A DNA stretch of 5,541 nucleotides from Paracoccaceae bacterium (GTDB lineage Bacteria > Pseudomonadota > Alphaproteobacteria > Rhodobacterales > Rhodobacteraceae): positions 1-5,541 of the forward strand of contig JAOUMG010000167.1 in the NCBI GenBank assembly GCA_029881635.1, given 5' to 3'. The notes below the pieces were generated by a model. That model searched no databases, had not been told where the DNA came from, and saw only the letters and a program-made list of their open reading frames with translations. The translations under genes were made by a program, and so were the position numbers. Positions 1 to 5,004 of the stretch are shown piece by piece (position 1 is the stretch's first letter; every line of letters begins with the position of its first letter).

Positions 1-2
1 CA

Positions 3-1559
3 CCCGCCAGCGGCTTGCAGGATTTCAAACCCCAAGCGGCGCTGATTGCCCCGACGGCGGACAGTCTGGGGCTGATCGGTCAGACCATGGATGCCGCTGC
101 CGCCACCGCTTCGGTGGCAAATGCCGTGGCAGATATCACCGCACAGGTCGGGCGGTTGCAGGCTATGGGCGTCGGTATGGTGATTGTTCAGACAGTGCCT
201 TACCCGGCCAATGCCTGGACCGGGAACCTAGACAGGAATGCACCCGGATCATCCTTTGCGCAGATTGCTGCCTTTAATGCAGCGATAGCGCAGTTGGCCA
301 CAGAACGATCGCTGATCCTGCTGGATTGCAACGCCCTGGCAAGTCAGGTGGGATCGGGGCGCTGGTTTGATGCCGCGATCTGGCAGCGCGCCAAAGTGCC
401 GATGGCACTGGATATCATCCCGCTTTATGCCGACCACGTCACGCGACTGCTTTGGGCGGCATCGGGCAAGGCCTGCAAATGCCTGGTGCTTGATCTCGAC
501 AATACCTGTTGGGGCGGTGTTATCGGCGATGACGGGCTTGAAGGCATCCGCATTGGCCAGGGATCGGCTGAGGGCGAAGCATTTCTTGCGATTCAGAATT
601 ACGCGCTGTCGCTGAAGGCACGCGGTGTCGTTCTTGCTGTCTGTTCGAAGAACGAGGACAGCAATGCCCGTTTGCCGTTTGAAAAACATCCCGATATGGC
701 GCTGCGACTGACGGATATTGCAGTCTTCGTTGCCAACTGGACCGACAAGGCCACCAATATTTCGGCCATCGCCAAAACCCTGAATATCGGCACGGATGCG
801 CTGGCCTTTCTGGATGACAACCCGGCCGAGAGGGAGCGGGTGAGACAGATCCTGCCCGAGGTTTCCGTACCCGAAGTCGGCGATGACCCAACGCATTACC
901 CCGCCTATCTGGCCCATGGCGGATATTTCGAAACCATCGCCCTGACCGCGGATGACGCAAAACGTGCCGATCAGTACCGCGCCAATTCGCTGCGTCTGGC
1001 GGAAATGGCCGAGGTTGGCGACTATGACACCTATCTTGCCTCGCTCGACATGCATTGCCAGATGGCGCCATTCGATGCTGTCGGGCGCGCCCGCATTGCG
1101 CAGCTGATCAACAAATCCAACCAGTTCAACCTGACAACCCGCCGCTATACCGAGGCTGAAGTGGCCGATATTGAGGCTGATGAGGCCTGTTTCACGCTTC
1201 AGGTGCGCCTGACGGACCGTTTTGGTGATAATGGCATGATTTCAGTGGTGATCTTCCGAAAGGAGGGGACGGACTGGATTTGCGATACATGGCTGATGAG
1301 CTGCCGTGTGCTCAAACGGCGGGTGGAAGAGGCGGTGCTGTCGGTTGTTACCGATGCGGCCCGCAAGGCCGGGGCCAAACGGCTGATCGGGGAGTACATT
1401 CCCAGCCCCAAAAACAGCATCGTTGCGGATCATTTCAAGGATCTCGGGTTTGCGGAAGATTCTGCCAGCGCGGATGGCGTCACCCGTTGGGTGATGAACC
1501 TGTCAGACTATTCGCCGCCCAAGCTGCCGATGAAGATTGACCGCGACGCCTCCATTTAG
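3..1559 (+). CDS. FkbH-like HAD-IIIC family protein, 5' partial
   Basis: The reading frame is open to the left edge, so the true start lies outside the window; the TTG at 15 is only the first possible start and has no good ribosome site. Residue numbers here count from that TTG. Residues 1-150 resemble the SGNH-like N-terminal region of long FkbH proteins. A HAD core follows: motif I DLDNT with Asp160 and Asp162, then WGG; motif II with Ser211-Lys212; and the FLDDNPAER block with Asp267-Asp268. The C-terminal part carries NKSNQFNLTTRR (from about 366), RFGDNG (402-407) and WLMSCRVLKRR (from 426), typical of the GNAT-like half of FkbH. In FK520-type pathways FkbH dephosphorylates 1,3-bisphosphoglycerate and loads glyceryl onto an acyl carrier protein. 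No carrier protein or polyketide synthase is visible here, so the substrate is unknown. The family call is firm; the reaction is inferred from the family. Confidence 0.9.
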   Translation, partial: PASGLQDFKPQAALIAPTADSLGLIGQTMDAAAATASVANAVADITAQVGRLQAMGVGMVIVQTVPYPANAWTGNLDRNAPGSSFAQIAAFNAAIAQLATERSLILLDCNALASQVGSGRWFDAAIWQRAKVPMALDIIPLYADHVTRLLWAASGKACKCLVLDLDNTCWGGVIGDDGLEGIRIGQGSAEGEAFLAIQNYALSLKARGVVLAVCSKNEDSNARLPFEKHPDMALRLTDIAVFVANWTDKATNISAIAKTLNIGTDALAFLDDNPAERERVRQILPEVSVPEVGDDPTHYPAYLAHGGYFETIALTADDAKRADQYRANSLRLAEMAEVGDYDTYLASLDMHCQMAPFDAVGRARIAQLINKSNQFNLTTRRYTEAEVADIEADEACFTLQVRLTDRFGDNGMISVVIFRKEGTDWICDTWLMSCRVLKRRVEEAVLSVVTDAARKAGAKRLIGEYIPSPKNSIVADHFKDLGFAEDSASADGVTRWVMNLSDYSPPKLPMKIDRDASI

Positions 1560-1578
1560 CCAGCAAGGGTAGTTTTCA

Positions 1579-1983
1579 ATGTTCCCAGAAACACCAAAGA
1601 TTCATCATGTTGGCGTGGTCGTTCCAGATATGGAGGCCAGTGAAAACTATATGCAGATCTTTGGCCATAGCGAAGACTATCGCGGATATGTGGCGCCCTT
1701 CCAATGCTGGTGCATCTTTCTGAAGGCGCCGCCTGGCCAGCCCAGTGTTGAACTGATCGTACCGGATGGCGGCCCCCTGGCGCGGTTCAACAAGGGCAGC
1801 GGCGGTATCCATCACTATGCCTATGAAACGCCTGATATCGCGAAACTTCAGCGCGACCTGGCAGCGCGTGATATCGCGATGGTCGAGCCTGCGGCGGTCA
1901 AAGGTGCCGGAAACTTCCTGTGCAACTTCATCAATCCGATTGCGACGCGCGGCGTGATCGTGGAGTTCGTGCAGTTGCTTTGA
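1579..1983 (+). CDS. VOC (glyoxalase/epimerase-like) family protein
   Basis: A complete 134-residue protein, a usual length for a single-chain VOC enzyme made of two beta-alpha-beta-beta-beta modules. The first module opens with IHHVGVVVPD (His9/His10) and reaches VELIVP with Glu58. The second opens with GIHHYAYETPD (His78/His79) and ends in VIVEFVQ with Glu129. This His/Glu/His/Glu spacing and the GxHH-A-E signature match the metal-binding pattern of methylmalonyl-CoA epimerase and its relatives, although this protein is not clearly that enzyme. The ATG lies 19 nt after the FkbH-like stop, with a modest AAGGG about 9 nt upstream, so the two genes are probably one operon. A role in epimerising or rearranging an acyl thioester made by the FkbH-like protein is inference. 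Other VOC activities, such as a lyase or a resistance protein, are not excluded. Confidence 0.85.
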   Translation: MFPETPKIHHVGVVVPDMEASENYMQIFGHSEDYRGYVAPFQCWCIFLKAPPGQPSVELIVPDGGPLARFNKGSGGIHHYAYETPDIAKLQRDLAARDIAMVEPAAVKGAGNFLCNFINPIATRGVIVEFVQLL

Positions 1984-1994
1984 CGGTCTGGCTG

Positions 1995-2888
1995 TCAGCG
2001 CAGCAAAACGGTTAACTCAGGAACGATCTGTTCGATGATGGCCGCGCGGCCGAGACTGTTCAGGTGGCACATGTCCCAGCGATAGTCATTGCCAAGAATG
2101 TCGGTATCCATCCCTGCCACGATGCGATCATTTTCCTCGGCCACTTCGGTCTGGACCCGCAAGATTTCGGCCACGCCGTCCTGTCGCATGGGTCCGATAC
2201 AGCGAGAAGCGCGAAACATATAAAGCCGGGCCTTGGGCATGTCGGCCAGAAGCTGGTTGGTAAGTGTCTGAAGTTGCTGTTTGAACAGCGCCATGTCCCC
2301 GCCCACCTTCGCATCGGTTTCACCCTGATGCCAGGCTATGATATCGGCCTCGTACCCCGCGCCATGTGCCTCTGCCATGCGGTCCCGCAAGGCGGCGTAA
2401 TAGCCTGATCTTGTATCGACCCAGTCAGCGACCTGGGTGGATCCGATGGCACCATTGATCAGCAGAACCGGGCGGTCTGTCTTCTTTGCCAGTTCCAGAC
2501 CGACGAGAGGCCAGAGGCTACCATAATTACCTGTTGCACCCGGAACCGGGTCGCGTGCGATGTAGCAGTTGCCGGCAAACCAGGAATAGACGTTTTCACC
2601 GACTTTGGTAGCCGACTGGTTGCTGATGGCATTCGACGCGTTTGACTGCCCCCCCGTCACCAGGACAATCGTAGTCTCGGGGTCTGGGCAGTCGGCAATC
2701 TGTTGCAAGGGGTCAACTGAACCGCCAGGAAGCGGAACCCAGAATTTGGGCAGACCCAGTTGAACGCGAAACTGATATTTGGCCTGCTCGAAGGCCTGAC
2801 TTACCTTTGGTGACGATATCCCGAGAAAGAGGCCGCAAATGAATGCCAGCGACAGTGCGACGACCGCGCCTAGGTAAAATCGTTTCAA
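1995..2888 (-). CDS. Exported SASA/CE6-type acetylesterase (SGNH fold)
   Basis: A 297-residue protein on the minus strand. Residues 1-26 form a basic start (MKR) and a hydrophobic stretch, either an uncleaved anchor or a signal peptide, so the enzyme should face the periplasm or outside. The catalytic blocks are visible: GGQSNA with nucleophile Ser82, WHQGETD at 186-192, and DMCH at 272-275 giving the Asp272/His275 pair. These are the blocks of the sialate O-acetylesterase-like family (carbohydrate esterase family 6, PF03629), which removes acetyl groups from sugars or polysaccharides. Four cysteines lie outside the hydrophobic segment (67, 108, 230, 274) and could form disulfides. The start is TTG: an in-frame TGA four codons' length upstream rules out a longer protein, and GAGGG precedes the TTG. 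The gene converges on the VOC gene with an 11-nt gap. Its substrate is not shown; surface polysaccharide is a reasonable guess. Confidence 0.85.
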   Translation of the reverse strand: MKRFYLGAVVALSLAFICGLFLGISSPKVSQAFEQAKYQFRVQLGLPKFWVPLPGGSVDPLQQIADCPDPETTIVLVTGGQSNASNAISNQSATKVGENVYSWFAGNCYIARDPVPGATGNYGSLWPLVGLELAKKTDRPVLLINGAIGSTQVADWVDTRSGYYAALRDRMAEAHGAGYEADIIAWHQGETDAKVGGDMALFKQQLQTLTNQLLADMPKARLYMFRASRCIGPMRQDGVAEILRVQTEVAEENDRIVAGMDTDILGNDYRWDMCHLNSLGRAAIIEQIVPELTVLLR

Positions 2889-2891
2889 TTG

Positions 2892-2896
2892 CCCTC
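2892..2896 (-). promoter_or_regulatory. Ribosome binding site of the esterase gene, short spacing
   Basis: On the minus strand GAGGG is followed by only three bases (CAA) before the TTG start at 2888-2886. The in-frame TGA at 2897-2895 overlaps this site, so the TTG is the only plausible start. The short spacing together with a TTG codon suggests weak translation initiation. Confidence 0.5.
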
Positions 2897-3236
2897 ACAA
2901 GTTTCAAAAGGCACAAACCAGATGTCAGATGCCGCAGTCCGTCAGTAGATGCGCTGGCCTGGGGCCGTCTTGCAATCGCATTTTTTCATCCGCGAGGATG
3001 GCAAAATTTCCCGGCAAATTCAATCAAGCCGAAATCGGGGTTTCGGGGCGAGGCATTCACCTCCGACATCTGGTCTCCCGGTTCATTTGCTTCGCTTGGG
3101 GGAAGGGCCGGACCAAAGCGCCCATCTAACGAGCCTCATTCATTGTGGTTTTCGGGCAGGGTCGCGATGCGTATGTTGAACGCTTATCTTTCATTGTTAA
3201 TGGGCTGCTTGGCCGCAAGAGGCGCAGAGGTGGCCC

Positions 3237-3261
3237 CACATATGATTTCGATATCAATGTG
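3237..3261. repeat. Imperfect palindrome, possible operator or RNA hairpin
   Basis: The arms CACAT-A-TGAT (3237-3246) and ATCA-ATGTG (3253-3261) are reverse complements, with one unpaired A at 3242 and a 6-nt centre TTCGAT. This gives nine pairs in AT-rich sequence inside the non-coding region. The shape would suit a dimeric regulator site or a weak hairpin. No regulator is identified. Confidence 0.4.
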
Positions 3262-3293
3262 CCAAAAGGGGTAGAACCAGCGGCCACGGGTTT

Positions 3294-3310
3294 TGCCAGA
3301 TGCATTGGCA
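3294..3310. repeat. Short inverted repeat TGCCA-N7-TGGCA
   Basis: Two 5-bp arms, TGCCA at 3294-3298 and TGGCA at 3306-3310, are perfect reverse complements separated by seven bases. The size would fit a regulator half-site pair, but arms this short arise by chance, so this is only a candidate. Confidence 0.25.
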
Positions 3311-3529
3311 CAGGAAGATTTCCGGGCATCCATATCGGGTTGCCGGTGGAATAAAGAATCGTGCATTTGCGCCCGTCGAACTTTTGGCAATCGTGGCAAG
3401 ATCACGGCCCAGGCCTCCAAATCCTGCCGCATTCTCGCCGCATTTACAACTTTAGCGGGAAAATCTCATCGTTCCAGACGATGCGCGGATCAATTCCTTA
3501 ACAGAAGATGAAGATGAGCCGGGAGATGA

Positions 3530-3547
3530 CCTTCCGGTTCGGAAAGG
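3530..3547 (+). promoter_or_regulatory. Stem-loop in the probable pilin leader
   Basis: CCTTCCG (3530-3536) pairs with CGG-AAAGG (3540-3547) across a 3-nt GTT loop, with one bulged A. It lies about 38 nt upstream of the first pilin ribosome site, so if transcription starts further upstream it would sit in the pilin mRNA leader. An effect on mRNA stability or translation is inference. Confidence 0.35.
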
Positions 3548-3584
3548 TGTCGGGGGCAAATCGGCATCATTTCGGAACACTTGC

Positions 3585-3590
3585 GAGGAG
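3585..3590 (+). promoter_or_regulatory. Ribosome binding site of the first pilin gene
   Basis: GAGGAG lies six bases before the ATG at 3597. This strong site at ideal spacing fixes the start of a gene too short to be found by length alone, and fits a highly translated pilin. Confidence 0.85.
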
Positions 3591-3596
3591 TAAGAC

Positions 3597-3773
3597 ATGT
3601 ACGACTTTATTTTGAAGAAATGGGTTCAGTTCCGTCACTGTGACGAAGGTGTGACGCTGGTTGAATACGGGGTTGCTGTCGCAGTCGCCGTCCTTGTTGG
3701 CGCCACATTCGGTACAGGTATCGTGGCCGAAATCAGCGGCGCATTGACCGCAGCTGGCAATGCTATGCCGTGA
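3597..3773 (+). CDS. flp: Flp family type IVb prepilin, copy 1
   Basis: A 58-residue prepilin, the major-subunit type of Tad (tight adherence) pili. The 18-residue leader is hydrophilic and basic (KKW) and ends in DEG. The next residues VTLVEYG match the Flp processing site: cleavage by a TadV/CpaA prepilin peptidase is expected after Gly18, placing Glu23 and Tyr24 at +5 and +6 of the mature protein. The following segment, about residues 25-43, is strongly hydrophobic (AVAVAVLVGA) and should form the packing helix of the fibre. The mature chain would be about 40 residues, ending in AGNAMP. One cysteine (Cys15) lies in the leader only, so it is lost on processing. The peptidase gene is not in the window. 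The start is set by GAGGAG six bases upstream. The gene is duplicated immediately downstream. Confidence 0.93.
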   Translation: MYDFILKKWVQFRHCDEGVTLVEYGVAVAVAVLVGATFGTGIVAEISGALTAAGNAMP

Positions 3774-3783
3774 CCAAAAGGGT

Positions 3784-3802
3784 CGGTCGCTTGATGCGAC
3801 CG
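3784..3802 (+). promoter_or_regulatory. Hairpin between the two pilin genes
   Basis: CGGTCGC (3784-3790) pairs perfectly with GCGACCG (3796-3802) across a 5-nt TTGAT loop, starting 10 bases after the first pilin stop, and is followed by only TTT. With such a short U run it is more likely a weak or partial terminator, or an mRNA-stabilising 3' structure, than a full terminator. The same hairpin recurs after copy 2. Confidence 0.6.
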
Positions 3803-3817
3803 TTTCGGAACACTTAC

Positions 3818-3823
3818 GAGGAG
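3818..3823 (+). promoter_or_regulatory. Ribosome binding site of the second pilin gene
   Basis: GAGGAG lies six bases before the ATG at 3830, the same arrangement as in copy 1. It shows that translation begins at this ATG and not at the in-frame GTG at 3770, which overlaps the stop of the first pilin gene. Confidence 0.85.
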
Positions 3824-3829
3824 TATAAC

Positions 3830-4006
3830 ATGTACAGCTTTCTTTCGAAAAAATGGGTTCAGTTCCGTCACTGTGACGAAGGTGTGACGCTGGTTGAATA
3901 CGGGGTTGCTGTCGCAGTCGCCGTCCTTGTTGGCGCCACATTCGGTACAGGTATCGTGGGCGAAATCGGTGGCGCAATGACCGCAGCTGGCAATGCTATG
4001 CCGTGA
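3830..4006 (+). CDS. flp: Flp family type IVb prepilin, copy 2
   Basis: A 58-residue prepilin almost identical to the upstream copy. It differs at six residues: three in the leader (Asp3Ser, Ile5Leu, Leu6Ser) and three near the C-terminal end (Ala44Gly, Ser47Gly, Leu50Met). The processing site DEG/VTLVEYG, with Glu23 and Tyr24 at +5 and +6, and the whole hydrophobic helix are unchanged. Both copies should therefore be cleaved by the same peptidase and could assemble into one fibre. The start follows from GAGGAG six bases upstream; a frame extending back to 3770 would add 20 residues ahead of a complete prepilin leader and is unlikely. A weak and then a strong stem-loop follow the stop, before cpaB. 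The copies may be redundant, act in dosage, or serve as major and minor pilins; the sequence does not decide. Confidence 0.93.
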   Translation: MYSFLSKKWVQFRHCDEGVTLVEYGVAVAVAVLVGATFGTGIVGEIGGAMTAAGNAMP

Positions 4007-4016
4007 CCAAAAGGGT

Positions 4017-4035
4017 CGGTCGCTTGATGCGGCCG
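4017..4035 (+). promoter_or_regulatory. Hairpin after the second pilin gene
   Basis: This is the counterpart of the 3784-3802 hairpin. CGGTCGC pairs with GCGGCCG across the same TTGAT loop. The single base change from copy 1 (A to G at 4032) turns an A-U pair into a G-U pair, so the stem still forms in RNA. Confidence 0.5.
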
Positions 4036-4037
4036 TT

Positions 4038-4065
4038 CTGCCGGGGCGCAAGGGCGCTCCGGCAG
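4038..4065 (+). terminator. Strong GC-rich stem-loop after the pilin pair
   Basis: The arms 4038-4049 and 4054-4065 form twelve pairs, eleven Watson-Crick and one G-U, closing a 4-nt AAGG loop. The stem is very stable but no U run follows (TATCC), so it does not look like a standard intrinsic terminator. It could shield the 3' end of a processed pilin mRNA or partly reduce read-through into cpaB, giving more pilin than assembly protein. That role is inference. Confidence 0.6.
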
Positions 4066-4172
4066 TATCCAGTGCCGCAGGTGTGATCATGATGACGATC
4101 CATCCGTTAAACAGATCCATCTGCTAAGCACTTGATACACAAATTGCCGAAATTGCATGTGGGAGAAGTACC

Positions 4173-4979
4173 GTGGGTATACGCTCAATTTTCGTCGCCA
4201 TTCTCGGTGTAGCGGTCGCCGGAGGTTCCGCCTACAGCGCGCGCGAATATCTCAGCACCAGCCGTGCCGTCGCTTCGGTCGATAGCCAGTCTGAGCTTGT
4301 CACGGTGATAGTCGCCGGGCGCGATATTCCGTTTGGCCAGGTGATCCAGCCGCAGATGTTGCAGGTCATGTCCTGGCCGCGCGCAGCCATGCCGCCGGGG
4401 GTTATCACCGAAGTTGGCACATTGGTGCCGGAACCGGGAATGCCGCCGCGTCGCGCCACCCGCGCAATCGCCCAGGGTGAACTGATCCTGGCATCCAAAG
4501 TTTCCGATTTTGGTGAGAAAGTCACCATCGTGCAAAGCCTGGGTGCGAACACTCGCGCCGTGTCGATCAAGGTCGAGGCTGAAACCGCCGTTGGCGGCTT
4601 TGTCACACCTGGCGACAGCGTTGATGTGGTTCTGACACAAGGCAAAGACGCCGATATGCGTGCAGTCACCATCCTGCAGAACGTAAAGGTTCTTGGCGTC
4701 GATCAGGAATCTGATCAGGAAACCGACCGGGTTGAAATTGCGCGCACGGTGACGCTGGAAGTTACACCCGAGGACAGTCAGAAACTGGCGCTTGCCCAGA
4801 AGGCCGGGACGCTCAGCCTCAGCCTGCGCACGCTGGACAGCGTTGTGGACGAACCGCTCGATTCAATCCGCCTAAGCGATCTGCTTCGCGAAAAATCCCC
4901 TGTCAATGAGGCAATTGTCAAATCCACGATCCGCGTTCGCAGGGCCGCCGTTGCCGTTGAAGATGTCGAGGTTGAGTAA
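4173..4979 (+). CDS. cpaB: Flp pilus assembly protein CpaB (RcpC)
   Basis: A 268-residue protein of usual CpaB length. Residues 4-21 form a hydrophobic N-terminal signal or anchor, placing the rest in the periplasm. A SAF domain follows at about 43-111 (VIVAGRDIPFGQVI, then ATRAIAQGELIL). The RcpC/CpaB domain covers about 125-225, with VSIKVEAETAVGGFVTPGD and VTLEVTPEDSQKLALAQKAG as clear family blocks. CpaB proteins are periplasmic assembly factors of Tad pili, thought to support the secretin CpaC/RcpA. The last 40 or so residues are charged and likely flexible. The start is GTG, with GGGAG seven bases upstream. The gene lies 166 bp after the second pilin stop and 25 bp before the TadG-like gene, so it is probably co-transcribed with the latter. 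Confidence 0.93.
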   Translation: MGIRSIFVAILGVAVAGGSAYSAREYLSTSRAVASVDSQSELVTVIVAGRDIPFGQVIQPQMLQVMSWPRAAMPPGVITEVGTLVPEPGMPPRRATRAIAQGELILASKVSDFGEKVTIVQSLGANTRAVSIKVEAETAVGGFVTPGDSVDVVLTQGKDADMRAVTILQNVKVLGVDQESDQETDRVEIARTVTLEVTPEDSQKLALAQKAGTLSLSLRTLDSVVDEPLDSIRLSDLLREKSPVNEAIVKSTIRVRRAAVAVEDVEVE

Positions 4980-5004
4980 GTAGTTGGGATTGGGAGGTCT
5001 GGTC

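Larger units (their letters stand above)
2889..3596. other. Long intergenic region without a convincing gene
   Basis: About 708 bp separate the divergently read esterase and pilin genes. All open frames here are short, overlap one another on both strands, lack good ribosome sites and show no family motif. I see no clear -35/-10 pair and no sigma-54 type GG-N10-GC promoter. What it does hold is a set of small inverted repeats: CCGAAA/TTTCGG at 3029-3046, an imperfect palindrome at 3237-3261, TGCCA/TGGCA at 3294-3310 and a stem-loop at 3530-3547. There is also a TGGCAA direct repeat at 3385 and 3394. The promoters of both flanking genes must lie here or, for the pilins, possibly further in. A degraded gene or a small RNA cannot be excluded by eye. 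Confidence 0.6.
3570..4035 (+). repeat. Direct tandem duplication, two 233-bp units, each a pilin cassette
   Basis: Unit one covers 3570-3802 and unit two 3803-4035. Each unit runs from TTCGGAACAC through a GAGGAG ribosome site, a 58-codon pilin gene and a hairpin ending in CCG. Hand alignment without gaps gives about 13 mismatches in 233 bases (about 94% identity). The stretch 3618-3726 matches 3851-3959 exactly over 109 bp. Nine of the mismatches are in the coding sequence, three in the leader and one in the hairpin. The arrangement is a simple head-to-tail duplication of a self-contained translation unit. Confidence 0.95.

Noticed and set aside
249..1071. Long minus-strand open frames opposite the FkbH-like gene
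   Set aside because: They lie wholly within a gene with complete HAD motifs and show no family features of their own.
2832..2837. Lipoprotein signal (cysteine 18) in the esterase N-terminus
   Set aside because: The residues before the cysteine (Ala-Phe-Ile) do not fit a lipobox, so a plain anchor or signal peptide is the better reading.
2952..2978. Sigma-54 type promoter around TGGGGCCGTCTTGCA
   Set aside because: The GG to GC spacing is nine bases instead of the required ten and the flanking consensus is poor.
2843..3274. Plus-strand open frame of 143 codons overlapping the esterase start region
   Set aside because: No recognisable family, no good ribosome site, begins inside the opposing esterase gene, and its composition resembles non-coding frame noise.
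3508..3615. Possible 35-codon upstream frame (ATG at 3508) that overlaps the first pilin start out of frame
   Set aside because: There is no convincing ribosome site before any of its ATGs and no conservation information; it is more likely chance.
3770..3829. Longer start (GTG at 3770) for the second pilin, giving 78 residues
   Set aside because: The GTG overlaps the stop of the first pilin and lacks its own ribosome site; the ATG at 3830 has GAGGAG at ideal spacing and the product then matches copy 1 residue for residue in length.
3567..4120. Long minus-strand open frames with internally repeated protein sequence across the pilin genes
   Set aside because: The repeated protein is only the reverse reading of the duplicated pilin DNA; the plus strand carries clear prepilin motifs and ribosome sites.
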